A stretch of DNA of 64,000 nt, taken from contig CP098528.1 in the NCBI GenBank assembly GCA_030440445.1, positions 2,294,001-2,358,000 on the forward strand. The letters run 5' to 3'. Shown piece by piece: positions 49,101-56,558 of the stretch (the stretch's first letter is position 1; every line of letters starts with the position of its first letter). This stretch comes from Halomonas sp. KG2. Its GTDB lineage: Bacteria > Pseudomonadota > Gammaproteobacteria > Pseudomonadales > Halomonadaceae. A program made the translations under genes and the position numbers. The notes under the pieces are model-generated. The model saw only the letters and a program-made list of their open reading frames with translations. It ran no database searches and had not been told where the DNA came from.

Positions 49101-49615
49101 TCGATCAGTGAGGTCGAGTCTTGCGTTTTGGTACCGCTAATAACCATCCCCGCCGAAAGTGCTTCGGTTAGATCCAGCACATCCCGCGTGGCAAAACCAA
49201 CTTCTTTCAGAGGCCGCACGGTATTGACGAACAGCTCTGAAATATCCATCAGTGGCTTGTAGGTGTTGCGGGCGGTCTGCATCATTCGCTGCTGCACCAT
49301 GTCGTACTCGAGCGTCGATTCAGTCACCAGCCGAATTCGGGACGCCATTTGCGAGTACTCATCAGCGGTACCAATAACATTGCGCGCGGTGAACATACTC
49401 GCCAACGCCACACCAGCGCTTAGTGCTGTGTTCTTTAGAAACGCAATTTGATGGCTAGTGTCTTGAACGTCTTCACCGAATTTCTGAGAGCGCTGGCCGC
49501 TATTATCCAGCTCTTTGCCCAAACCCGTGACTTCATCACGCATTTGACGCATGACGCGAATGCCTCCGCTGGCGTCGCCATTAATTACAAACCGGGTCTG
49601 CATTTCGCGCGACAT
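46112..49615 (-). CDS. H: Tape measure protein (lambda H-like)
   Basis: 1167 residues, the longest phage frame. It sets tail length and is ejected ahead of the DNA. The N-terminal part has the tape-measure domain (GKAMIAGKLQGDAYNAVIQN, QALAEGLGVTTRELNEMA). Long Gln/Ala/Arg-rich coiled coils follow (about 325-460 and 570-620). A hydrophobic stretch around AMALMGGPAGVLMLGAYAVY may cross the host membrane. At roughly 3 residues per 4.5 angstroms this implies a tail near 170 nm, an estimate only. A GAGG ribosome site precedes the ATG. Confidence 0.93.
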   Translation of the reverse strand: MSREMQTRFVINGDASGGIRVMRQMRDEVTGLGKELDNSGQRSQKFGEDVQDTSHQIAFLKNTALSAGVALASMFTARNVIGTADEYSQMASRIRLVTESTLEYDMVQQRMMQTARNTYKPLMDISELFVNTVRPLKEVGFATRDVLDLTEALSAGMVISGTKTQDSTSLIDQFGKAMIAGKLQGDAYNAVIQNAPRLQQALAEGLGVTTRELNEMATAGKLTANVVMPALTGQVATMVEELERMPTSVEDARVVFNNAWMQYIGQANEAHSATGVLAAGIELAADNIETLAEVGMAAGVIIAGRGVQALGSYTAAVGRRAESERMAAAETLRRMEQDRAAVTQAQRREAAERAQAVQEAQRAQQSARHTLEAARQDLQRVQSTQQMMSAERALETQRLQAQISDVGRQRSLTRLAEIRRTEQALTVQQRAAQLALNTAVAGEASATRLATLSKIEYQRATATATAATLSQTAAARASSLAHTSMALAVRGAHGAMALMGGPAGVLMLGAYAVYRLSTNMSEASRTAKEIRDSIVDLRTETEQATEAFDGLALSQRNLTMQGLEDEINQQQQVMARALQQIDRMSQSVGGPNQREGLQVMRTALKEVSEGIREAGTLAELFEQQFPLVATESHASVIRNLEVEYDDANQTLQGLIGRQRDLKPALDDATSSIDAQTRAMEGNRSAANDYLKRMNESIAQMMDPSNEGQARRWISAQDGGIPPELAESIVQGAIFQDEYRASVERRRKAEQEANAAARKGEQMAAAALRERQREIERVQGLYDGQLETLQRDIALHGEIGEVAKLRYELERGNLRELNQTQADNLLQLREELSLLERRSSLINTYVPDLERLKTLQRDSMAIEMLDPGLGNLAAKQLERELGNVATRGLQVPTSLDASVSGPFGEADRLDREMERYREQYQQRLELLREFTNEEYGVKQQAQAALAELERRNIETVEQYERQSRQARLAGNASMYGDLAGLAKVFAGEQSSIYRGLFAAHKAYSMASTMVSSYQAIAQAWASAPFPANIPIVAKTVLETGALSSMLSAIQPTGMSHAGVDRIPKEGTWLLDQGQRVMMSQQADELDRFLASEKRAANDSNGGRSNVQIDVEVINQGQPVQATATVERVSDDRFKVRVLQTMREDLASGASNSYAEQVANTYGMKRGAR

Positions 49616-49639
49616 AGAAATACCTCAAATAACGGGCAT

Positions 49640-49660
49640 AAAAAAACACGCTTAAGCGTG
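49640..49660 (-). terminator. Terminator just upstream of the tape measure gene
   Basis: On the minus strand CACGC-TTAA-GCGTG is followed by seven T residues. It lies 25 bp before the tape measure start, downstream of the lipoprotein moron region. It may limit read-through from the head and tail-tube genes. Confidence 0.7.
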
Positions 49661-49787
49661 CTGGATTATTAGCTTCAAAGTTATGCCGATTTTTACGTCG
49701 GCTTTCTAATAACTTTCTAGATTTCACTAATCAAATAATTCATTATTGGCAACGCAAAGCGCACTTAACTTAAAAAAGGGAACATAA

Positions 49788-50279
49788 ATGAGAAACAAAG
49801 TCATATTGACAGCTGTTTCAGCAATGCTCTTAGCAGGCTGTGCTGGGCCCTCATATCAGCCTCCCTCTGACCAAGAGAAAAACTACTCTCAGATCTACAA
49901 TGCTGATTTTGATAAAGTTTGGGAAGCAACCGTTGATTGGTTCGCCATCAACAATATTCCTATTAAAAATATTGAGAAAGATTCAGGAATTATCGGCTCA
50001 GACTACAGCCTAGGATCTAGCTATACACAGGTTGATTGTGGCGTAATTAGCCCTGGTGACATGCATGTAATGTTTGATCAAACAGTGGTAGCCAATATTA
50101 ATGTGCTAGTCAGGGAAACCAGCAGTGGCGCCAATGTTCAGCCTAATGTGTTTGGAAGCGGTACCTTTATGATTCGCGATGTGCTGAACAATATACCTCA
50201 GACAATGCGTGCCGATAGATGCGTTAGTACTGGCGAACTTGAGAACAGCTTGCATAGGCACTTAAGCAACAGCATCTAA
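49788..50279 (+). CDS. Prophage lipoprotein (moron)
   Basis: 163 residues. A short signal peptide ends in the lipobox LLAGC (Cys18), so the protein is a lipoprotein. The mature part begins with a Pro/Ser linker and contains FDKVWEATVDWFAINNIPIK, similar in style to BamC-like helix-grip domains. It is encoded against the late operon, between the G-T and tape measure genes, and is more AT-rich than its neighbours. That is the pattern of a moron expressed in the lysogen. Phage lipoproteins often block superinfection, but this is not shown here. Confidence 0.78.
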   Translation: MRNKVILTAVSAMLLAGCAGPSYQPPSDQEKNYSQIYNADFDKVWEATVDWFAINNIPIKNIEKDSGIIGSDYSLGSSYTQVDCGVISPGDMHVMFDQTVVANINVLVRETSSGANVQPNVFGSGTFMIRDVLNNIPQTMRADRCVSTGELENSLHRHLSNSI

Positions 50280-50331
50280 CATGGTCCCTTGGTCTGCTAG
50301 CTTCTGCTATCAGGCCAGGGGCTTAATAATG

Positions 50332-51014
50332 TTATCTATTCAATACCTCACGTGCCCCGCTCTCAATCACTCGCACCTGGGCAATGCAGGCACGCCGATC
50401 TTCTACGCCGCACAGCTCCATGGCCGTGGTAACGCTGGACAAATCTAATCCCTGGTAATGAACACCGCCAATGCCGGTAATTACCCGCCACTGGTTATCA
50501 CACGTGCTGTACACCTCCCACGCGAGCAGATGCTCGGGCCATATTTCTACCTCATCCGGCTCCATGTAACGCTCCACCGTGGCTAGGGCAATTCCAAAGG
50601 CAGCCGCGTCACTCTCCAGCGATGAGGAACCCCCTTGGCCGCCTCCTGCCCAGTGGCGGCCAAGGGCGGCTAGTTTTTTGCGCGGGCCTCTGGGCCGCAC
50701 TCCTGAGCGGTTACCCAACTGTTAATCAAGGCGCGGCGGAAAAACGTTAGCTCCATCAACCCTTCCAGCAAGTCGGGAGTAAATTCTAGCGGCTTACCTT
50801 TGTCATCTTTCAAATCATCCATGCTGATCAGATCACGCTCTACCAGGGCACTATCGTCCATCTTGCCCAAATTGAGCTGCTTAGATGTTTCTCGGTAATC
50901 ACTAAAGGGCAGCAGCTTCCAAGTCGCGTGGATCGTGCTGGGCTGCTCTTCATCGGGCACGTGGATCTCTACCGGTACCCGATGCGTAGCGTATTTTTTA
51001 ACAACAAATGACAT
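50332..51014 (-). CDS. Tail assembly chaperone G-T fusion (made by -1 frameshift)
   Basis: The frame of the G chaperone ends at TAG 50670-50672. A second frame, shifted by -1, is open from 50718 to 50332. The slippery heptamer A AAA AAC lies in the right phase at 50673-50679, directly before the stop. A -1 slip there would join 114 G residues to 113 T residues, a 227-residue product, as in lambda G-GT. The T half has no own ribosome site. In lambda both products bind the tape measure and are absent from the virion. Confidence 0.85.
50670..51014 (-). CDS. G: Tail assembly chaperone G (short product)
   Basis: 114 residues, the main product when no frameshift occurs. The sequence starts MSFVVKKYATHRVPVEI and ends ...GPEARAKN. 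Its acidic, helical second half (LEGLMELTFFRRALINSWV) is typical of tail assembly chaperones. It lies between the tail tube gene and the T frame, as in lambda. An AAGGATCC-like site is located upstream of the ATG. Confidence 0.85.
   Translation of the reverse strand: MSFVVKKYATHRVPVEIHVPDEEQPSTIHATWKLLPFSDYRETSKQLNLGKMDDSALVERDLISMDDLKDDKGKPLEFTPDLLEGLMELTFFRRALINSWVTAQECGPEARAKN
50673..50679 (-). promoter_or_regulatory. Programmed -1 frameshift site (A AAA AAC)
   Basis: Read on the minus strand as GC[A AAA AAC] TAG. The heptamer is in phase with the G frame and is followed at once by the G stop codon. After slipping, both anticodons re-pair with AAA AAA or near-cognate codons and reading continues with CTA GCC GCC. 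It is one of the most efficient known slippery sequences. Confidence 0.9.
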
Positions 51015-51025
51015 GGAAGGATCCT

Positions 51026-51961
51026 TTAAGTGAACACCAGCGTGAACTCGTCATCGCCTTGGTTACGCGTATAAATTGTATCCATGGTGTAGTGAACGAT
51101 GCCGTTAGAATCGCTACGCGATAACGTAGAGAGCTGCACTTTAGGGCCAGTGAGGGTGACGATATTGCCAGGCTTGGTACCGTGACCAATCTTCACTTCA
51201 TCTTTTGTCACGCCGTTATGGCTCTCAATCGCCGCAAAGTAGTCTTTCGTGGCAATATTAGGTGCTTCAATTTCCACCTGCCCTTTGCTTTCGCGGCCGA
51301 TGATTTTCACCGTTTCGCAACCAATTAGGTTGCGGTGTACCACTTCGTTGCCCATGTTGAGCGACAACGACTGTAAGCACCCAGCATAGCCGTGAACATT
51401 ACGGACTGGGGTGTTTTGCTTGTTCACCACCAGCTCTTCAGCAATATCCGTAATCTGTTTTTCGATTTGCGTGCCAAGTTGGGCAACTTTTTTATACATG
51501 CCAGTCAGCGTGTATTGCTGAGTAGGATCTTGCTTGGCGGTTAGATTCAGCTCTACGTTACCGCGCACACCGGGCATTTCTTGCACCTGCCCTTCTTCCA
51601 CAAACCAGACACAGCAGCTTTCTTGGCTATTGGTTACAGGTTGATAGGTGACACTGATGTTCTCTTCAATTTCCTCACTTAGCCCACATGAGCGTAGCAA
51701 TTGGTGGAAATTGGGTGGAGTACCTGGTGTACCAGATCCTGCCAGCGGGATAGTGGTGGTGATGGTGCTGTAGGGTGCGGCGTTAATCTCCTGATTAGCA
51801 CCGAACGTTGGCTGCATTCGCTCACGGGTAATGCGGTCACCTTCATACGGGTTACTATCCAACTCGCTGGTAATCAGCATCACTGCGTCTTCAATGTTAG
51901 CGCCCGCCCCATAAGTGGTCTCAGGTGCGACTAACAGCATTCTCAGCTTTGTGCGCATCAT
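51026..51961 (-). CDS. V: Tail tube protein (lambda V-like)
   Basis: 311 residues. It begins MMRTKLRMLLVAPETTYG, the usual opening of siphovirus tail tube subunits, and has SGTPGTPPNFHQLLRSCGL, a typical tube-protein loop. The rest is beta-rich and acidic. An AAGGA site lies 8 bp before the first ATG. It overlaps the small upstream gene by 41 bp. At 311 residues it is longer than lambda V (246), with the extra length at the C-terminus. Confidence 0.85.
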   Translation of the reverse strand: MMRTKLRMLLVAPETTYGAGANIEDAVMLITSELDSNPYEGDRITRERMQPTFGANQEINAAPYSTITTTIPLAGSGTPGTPPNFHQLLRSCGLSEEIEENISVTYQPVTNSQESCCVWFVEEGQVQEMPGVRGNVELNLTAKQDPTQQYTLTGMYKKVAQLGTQIEKQITDIAEELVVNKQNTPVRNVHGYAGCLQSLSLNMGNEVVHRNLIGCETVKIIGRESKGQVEIEAPNIATKDYFAAIESHNGVTKDEVKIGHGTKPGNIVTLTGPKVQLSTLSRSDSNGIVHYTMDTIYTRNQGDDEFTLVFT

Positions 51962-52109
51962 CAGCTTTTTCCTTCTGTTTTTTGGCGGCGCTGCTGGTTT
52001 CTACGGCAGCGGGCGGGGTGGGTTTGTCGGCACTGGTACCACCGCTATGATCGACAAGCACGGGCTCGCCTCCGCGAAGCACGTAGCTTCCACCGGATCT
52101 AATGGGCAT
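51921..52109 (-). CDS. Small phage protein of unknown function
   Basis: 62 residues, basic at the start (MPIRSGGSYVLRGG) and rich in Ala, Lys and Glu in the second half. Similar small genes with a short beta-hairpin start lie between the tail terminator and tail tube genes in other lambda-like prophages. The overlap with the tail tube gene and the lack of other frames in the 165-bp gap support it. Confidence 0.55.
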   Translation of the reverse strand: MPIRSGGSYVLRGGEPVLVDHSGGTSADKPTPPAAVETSSAAKKQKEKADDAHKAENAVSRT

Positions 52110-52125
52110 GGGGTTAACTCCTGGA

Positions 52126-52533
52126 TTAGGCGGGGGTGCTGATCATGTGGGTGTCGGTCTCCCAGTAAGAGATCCACCACACGATGCTGCCTTTAATGTC
52201 CTCAACTTTGCCGCTGTGAAACTGCAATGGGTCGTGGCGCGGACCGGCTTGATAGCCAAATAAGGCGTCGTAAAGCTCTTGCTTCTGCTGCCGGAAATCA
52301 TCTTTACGCGCGACCAGCCACACGCCGTAGCGCAGCTTTACCCGCTGGCGGGGGCGCAGGGTTTCCGCGTCGCCGGTGGCAGCCTCTGCAACCAGGTAGG
52401 GGCATGCCATGGGCAGCTGTCCGTTGTAGTCGTCTAATGGCGTGTGAAACCACGCCTCTTCCACGCTGGATAGCTCAGGGCATAGCTCCTGTATGCGTTC
52501 AATCAGTGGATCGATAATGTCGTATTGGTTCAT
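52126..52533 (-). CDS. U: Tail terminator protein (lambda U-like)
   Basis: 135 residues, similar in length to lambda gpU (131). It would cap the tail tube and join it to the head. The core WLVARKDDFRQQKQELYDALFGYQ is consistent with the family's helix. It overlaps the Z-like gene by 4 bp, and the small gene follows. Assignment is mainly by position and length. Confidence 0.7.
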   Translation of the reverse strand: MNQYDIIDPLIERIQELCPELSSVEEAWFHTPLDDYNGQLPMACPYLVAEAATGDAETLRPRQRVKLRYGVWLVARKDDFRQQKQELYDALFGYQAGPRHDPLQFHSGKVEDIKGSIVWWISYWETDTHMISTPA

Positions 52534-53132
52534 TTTTTCGCGGCCTCACGGCTTAGCAGGTAGTCCATTTGCTGGCTAAATTGCCGGGGCAGGTCGTCTC
52601 GCACCATGTCTTGTGCGGCATCCATAACACGTTGATTGCCGACCATTTCAGGGATTGACGGCCCAAACCGCATGAGCGGATCACTCTGGTTATCTGCCTT
52701 GTCTCGACGTCGCAGAATATGCCCTTTGGCGTGCCAGCCGCCTTGTACTAGCTGCCTGCCGTTATCCTTGCGGATACGCACCGTCACGCCACGACGGCGG
52801 GCAACCCGACCTTTACGGGGGCCAGACTGCACCTTTCGGCCACTGCTCACCGGCACCCAACGCCCACGCGGTTTGAACTGCGCAAGTGGCAAGCGGCGCC
52901 CGGTGTAGAGAATCGCCCGAGATGCATCACGGTTAACGCGCTGTATCTGCATACGGCGACGAATGTCACCGGCGCTAATGTCGTAAATATCCCGCGTGTA
53001 GCGACTGATAAACGTGGCCGCTTTGCGTGTCGATCCGTTGACACTTCGGTCAAGTGCCTTATCGACAATTTTAGGGTCGTAGCGATTACGCAGCGCCTGC
53101 AGCTGGCGTATATCAAACTGTAGATTCGGCAT
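52530..53132 (-). CDS. Z: Minor tail protein Z-like (tail completion)
   Basis: 200 residues, very basic, close to lambda gpZ (192). It contains DKALDRSVNGSTRKAATFIS, an opening common to gpZ and HK97 gp10-like neck proteins, followed by Arg/Lys-rich loops (GPRKGRVARRRGVTVRIRK). It takes part in fixing the tail to the filled head. It overlaps the tail terminator gene by 4 bp. Confidence 0.8.
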   Translation of the reverse strand: MPNLQFDIRQLQALRNRYDPKIVDKALDRSVNGSTRKAATFISRYTRDIYDISAGDIRRRMQIQRVNRDASRAILYTGRRLPLAQFKPRGRWVPVSSGRKVQSGPRKGRVARRRGVTVRIRKDNGRQLVQGGWHAKGHILRRRDKADNQSDPLMRFGPSIPEMVGNQRVMDAAQDMVRDDLPRQFSQQMDYLLSREAAKK

Positions 53133-53141
53133 AACCTCCTC

Positions 53142-53447
53142 CTACGTCACCCAAAGGCGCCGTACATGGCCGTCATCCTCAAGCACTTCCTCCACAATCC
53201 ATGTTTTGCCGGGCGCTTGTATAGTGTCGCCTTGATTACTGGAAGGCACATCGGCAACCATTACGCTGATCGTGTTGATGCGCCCTGCTAGTTGCTGATC
53301 GTCGCTGTAGGGTTCCCAGTTACGATCCAGCACCACCAGCTTGCCTAAGAGCACCGCGCCACCCGTAATCTGATAGTCAGCGAGAAAACCAGCATCTTGA
53401 AAGATGCTGGTCATATCGCTGCGTACTTCATCATCAAAGGCGCTCAT
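53142..53447 (-). CDS. FII: Head-tail joining protein (lambda FII-like)
   Basis: 101 residues; lambda gpFII has 117. It begins MSAFDDEVRSDMTSIFQDAG and ends in a beta-rich segment with VEEVLEDDGHVRRLWV, in line with the FII fold. It binds the portal-connector after packaging to make a docking place for the tail. The start overlaps the FI-like gene by one base. Confidence 0.78.
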   Translation of the reverse strand: MSAFDDEVRSDMTSIFQDAGFLADYQITGGAVLLGKLVVLDRNWEPYSDDQQLAGRINTISVMVADVPSSNQGDTIQAPGKTWIVEEVLEDDGHVRRLWVT

Positions 53448-53746
53448 TACTCATCACCAGAACCGCCGCCAGAACCTTCTCCGGTACCGGTGCCCTCGCC
53501 TTTGCTGTTTTCGTCATCACCGGTACCGCCTGTTGGATTTTCTGGCGGGGTAGATGAGCGCTTGGCTTTACTGGTGCCCTTGCCCTTGCCCTTGGCAGGG
53601 GCACCCAATTCAGCGATCACGCCTGCATCCAGCAGGCGTTTCTCTTCGGCGGCATTTTGGGGTTTGTAGGGCTCGCCTTGTTTGGCTAACACCTCTTTGC
53701 CCTTTTCGATCTGCCCACGTACTACCACATACTGTTTAGCTGCCAT
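53447..53746 (-). CDS. Phage head packaging protein (FI-like position)
   Basis: 99 residues. The first 50 form a compact part (KQYVVVRGQIEKGKEVLAKQG, then NAAEEKRLLDAGVIAELG). The rest is a low-complexity tail: Lys/Gly repeats followed by a Gly/Glu/Thr-rich acidic end. Lambda gpFI sits at this place and assists packaging. Many phages carry a comparable small protein here. The Gly-Lys repeat is encoded by a GCCCTT-type hexamer array on the plus strand, so its length could vary by slippage. Confidence 0.6.
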   Translation of the reverse strand: MAAKQYVVVRGQIEKGKEVLAKQGEPYKPQNAAEEKRLLDAGVIAELGAPAKGKGKGTSKAKRSSTPPENPTGGTGDDENSKGEGTGTGEGSGGGSGDE

Positions 53747-53815
53747 GACAACCTCCGCTGCTTATCTAGAATTGACTGCCCAGAAACAACTCACCCCGCC
53801 ATTAGGCGGGGTGAG

Positions 53816-54862
53816 TTAGACGACCTTGGCGTAGACGAAGGCGTCAGGTTCGTGGAAGCCGGGGATCGGTGCGGACTGCATCATCAGCCAGCGAACACCG
53901 GGATCTTTTTCAGTCCAGCTTTTCGGGTAGCGATCGACATCAAACAGACCGCCCTCGATGGCTTCCACATCTTCGATAGCCCCATACAGCATGGAGTTGC
54001 GGCTCGAAGTGGTACCCACGATCAAACCGCCGGCAGGAATCATCGGCTCATCGTCCAGGAGGCTTTCATCTTCTTCACTATCCGAGTCGGGCGTGAACCA
54101 TTCGTCATAGGAGTACAGATCAAGGCCCGGATCATTGATGTAACCCAGGTAGGTGACACCATCCGGCAGCTGGTCAGGCTTAATAATGCCCATATCAACA
54201 CGGCGGGTATTAAGCTTTTTCAATACCTCTTCGCTATCCAGAAAAGCATCCGCCGCTTCCGCGCTCATTACACAGGCATTGGCGGTACGGCCACTTTTCT
54301 TCGAGACACGACGCTTGTACTTGCGTAGGTCAGCAATGGGATCGGCACCAGCTGCTGTCCAAAGCGTGGCTTCGGTCACCAGGTTTTCGGCATCCATCTG
54401 ATAGTCAATGATGTCATTAACGCCATCACCGATGACATGCACTTGGCCAGTAGTAAGCGCCCGCGCAATCATCCACTCTTCACGGCGGCTGATACGATCA
54501 TCCAGATCCTGCATATCGCGGCCTAGCTGATCACCCGCACGCTCCAGTGGAGTACGCGCCGAGTAGATATGTTCACCTGCTTGGCGGGTTAGCAAGTTTC
54601 CTGCACGCGTCGGCATTTTCGGCTTCACGTAAGCAGGCTTATAGCTACGCATTACCGAGCCGGGGCGATTGACAACGCTACCGGGGCGATTGGGCAGCAC
54701 AAACGGTGCCATGCGGCGATTGCCCTTAATGATATCGATATCGATATGCTGGGTAGTCGCCACAATCGGCTCAGCACCAAAGAAGGTCGTCGTCAGGAAT
54801 CGACGCGGGCGCGGCATACGCTCTACCGCCGCTAGCATCGTGCGGAGTTCAAATAGGTCCAT
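53816..54862 (-). CDS. E: Major capsid protein (lambda E family)
   Basis: 348 residues; lambda gpE has 341. It begins MDLFELRTMLAAVERMPRP and has FFGAEPIVATTQHIDIDI, both typical of lambda-type capsid proteins of the HK97 fold. Conserved central segments PAYVKPKMPTRAGNLLTRQAGE and LGRDMQDLDDRISRREEWM follow. It forms the icosahedral shell with the decoration protein encoded upstream. Start has a GGGAG-like site. High expression is expected. Confidence 0.92.
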   Translation of the reverse strand: MDLFELRTMLAAVERMPRPRRFLTTTFFGAEPIVATTQHIDIDIIKGNRRMAPFVLPNRPGSVVNRPGSVMRSYKPAYVKPKMPTRAGNLLTRQAGEHIYSARTPLERAGDQLGRDMQDLDDRISRREEWMIARALTTGQVHVIGDGVNDIIDYQMDAENLVTEATLWTAAGADPIADLRKYKRRVSKKSGRTANACVMSAEAADAFLDSEEVLKKLNTRRVDMGIIKPDQLPDGVTYLGYINDPGLDLYSYDEWFTPDSDSEEDESLLDDEPMIPAGGLIVGTTSSRNSMLYGAIEDVEAIEGGLFDVDRYPKSWTEKDPGVRWLMMQSAPIPGFHEPDAFVYAKVV

Positions 54863-54907
54863 GGGGTTCTCCCGGATTAAAGTAAAAGGGTTTCGCTAAG
54901 CGCTTGC

Positions 54908-55258
54908 TTAGTGAACGAACAACGACCAGCGCCGCAGCGCTTTGCGCACGGACTCGATTGTGTGGCCTTCGCCAAGCGTTAGCGCCGCTGAGCGTAGGTC
55001 TCCGGTCAGCATTACTTCCGCAGGCACCGGGCCATCGGTTGCGTCTACGTCTTCCCAGAGGACTACGCTGGGCGCTTCACTGCCATCAGCGGCGGCGGAC
55101 GCGCTCAGCTTGTACTCTTCGTCGGCAGTGACTTCACCAAGTACACTGCCCTGTTCGAGCACTTCACCCGCTGCAATCATCACTGTTGCGAATCGGATCG
55201 GGAATTCACCGCCAACCAGCTGACGGTGCCGGTGGGCTGTTTGCGTCATGCCAGGCAT
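54908..55258 (-). CDS. D: Head decoration protein (lambda D-like)
   Basis: 116 residues, near lambda gpD (110). It trimerises on the capsid threefold sites and stabilises expanded heads. Marks are the small Gly/Ala-rich core and the VLGEVTADEEYKLSASAAADG segment. It lies between the protease/scaffold and capsid genes, the lambda order. A second ATG three codons inside is an alternative start. Confidence 0.85.
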   Translation of the reverse strand: MPGMTQTAHRHRQLVGGEFPIRFATVMIAAGEVLEQGSVLGEVTADEEYKLSASAAADGSEAPSVVLWEDVDATDGPVPAEVMLTGDLRSAALTLGEGHTIESVRKALRRWSLFVH

Positions 55259-55294
55259 GGGCTTGCTCCTATCAGTAAAGGGTTATCCGCGGGC

Positions 55295-55687
55295 TTACTT
55301 AGCCCAGCGCTTGGAAATGGCGTCCACCGCCTGGGCGCGCTCAGTTTCGGCAGCATCGCCATCCTTAGGCGGCGTGGTGGTACCAGCTTCAGTGCTGTCG
55401 CCCTTAATGCTCTGTAGGCTAATGCCACGGTCTGTGGCTGCCTTGAACAGCGCTAAGCCGGTGGCTTCTACGCTGTCGCCATTGGCCAGGGCCGCAGCGA
55501 CTTCCTTTTCAAAGCCGGGCATTGCCAACGCCTGAATGCCGATACAGCGCTGGCGTTCAGCTTCAGCCGCTTCAGTACGCAGCTTGTCGGTATCGACGGT
55601 TTCAGCCGCGGCGATTTGAATTGTCTTCGGGTCGGTACCGGCCTCGATCGCTGCCTGCAGCTCTGCCGTGCTTTTCACGGTGGTCAT
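55295..55687 (-). CDS. Nested capsid scaffold protein (lambda Nu3-like)
   Basis: 130 residues in the same frame as the protease gene, beginning MTTVKSTAELQAAIEAG. An AGGAG site lies 7 bp upstream of this internal ATG, as expected for independent translation. It would shape the prohead and then be removed. The arrangement matches lambda C/Nu3. The sequence is helical and Ala/Glu-rich. Confidence 0.75.
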   Translation of the reverse strand: MTTVKSTAELQAAIEAGTDPKTIQIAAAETVDTDKLRTEAAEAERQRCIGIQALAMPGFEKEVAAALANGDSVEATGLALFKAATDRGISLQSIKGDSTEAGTTTPPKDGDAAETERAQAVDAISKRWAK

Positions 55688-56524
55688 AGTGATGCTCCTG
55701 GGTTGGTTACTGGCAGAGGAACCGGCCAGTTCGGCAATAAGGGATTCAAGCGAGCCAAGACGATCCGCCATGCCCGCTTCGATCGCCAGCGCACCAGTGG
55801 CGATACCGCCCTGGCGGAAACGGTCGTTGACCTCTTCACGGGGGATACCACGGTTGCGGGCCACCTTGTAGAGAAACACGCTGGCCAGCTCATCAGTTCG
55901 CGCCTGCAGCTGCGCCATGCCCGCTTCAGTCTCTAGGTCGGGCCGCTTGTTGGGCGCGTTGCTGGATACGATTTCGTAGCTTTTCTCACCGGGGCGGTCT
56001 TCGCGCTTACGCAGGCTCAGCACCACGCCTACGCTGCCAAGCTGTGCGGTATCATCCACCACGACTTCATCAGCGGCGCTGGCTATCCAGTAGCCCGCAC
56101 TGGCGGCCATGCCGCTAACGTAGGCAACCACCGGCTTGCGGCCCCGCATGTTGTAAATCAGGTCGCCCAGCTCATTGATGCCGGTAGCTTCCCCACCTGG
56201 TGTATCAAACACCGGAATGATCGCTTTGATAGCCGGGTCGTCGAAAGCGGTCTGAAAGTCAGTCGCCAACACTTGGGTACTGGTGGCCCCGCTGATTTCG
56301 GTGAACAGGTTGGCGTAGCGGAAGATAGGCCCGGTCACCGGAATCACCGCCACGCCATCGCGCACAGTAACGCTGCGGGTGTTATCCAGTGAGCGGCCTA
56401 GTCGTGTTTCCAGTGCTTCTACATCGCCCTGACGATCAGCCACCGCCATCACGGTATCGAGCGCTTCGCTGGTGATCAGCCACGGGCGACCCGCCGCTAG
56501 TTCCAGTGCGGTTCTCATAGTCAT
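55295..56524 (-). CDS. C: S49-family head maturation protease with C-terminal scaffold (lambda C-like)
   Basis: 409 residues. Residues 1-275 form an SppA/ClpP-type protease that processes head proteins. The active Ser lies in GMAASAGYWIA and the fold region is PVFDTPGGEATGI. The last 130 residues are helical and acidic and correspond to the scaffold (Nu3) part. An internal start for that part is present at 55687. It follows the portal gene, with about 35 bp between. Confidence 0.9.
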   Translation of the reverse strand: MTMRTALELAAGRPWLITSEALDTVMAVADRQGDVEALETRLGRSLDNTRSVTVRDGVAVIPVTGPIFRYANLFTEISGATSTQVLATDFQTAFDDPAIKAIIPVFDTPGGEATGINELGDLIYNMRGRKPVVAYVSGMAASAGYWIASAADEVVVDDTAQLGSVGVVLSLRKREDRPGEKSYEIVSSNAPNKRPDLETEAGMAQLQARTDELASVFLYKVARNRGIPREEVNDRFRQGGIATGALAIEAGMADRLGSLESLIAELAGSSASNQPRSITMTTVKSTAELQAAIEAGTDPKTIQIAAAETVDTDKLRTEAAEAERQRCIGIQALAMPGFEKEVAAALANGDSVEATGLALFKAATDRGISLQSIKGDSTEAGTTTPPKDGDAAETERAQAVDAISKRWAK

Positions 56525-56558
56525 ACTCCAAAAGGAAAGCCCTGCTCATTGGCAGGGC

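Noticed and set aside
53560..53605. GCCCTT repeat as a separate regulatory repeat
   Set aside because: It is simply the codons for Gly-Lys repeats in the FI-like protein on the minus strand.
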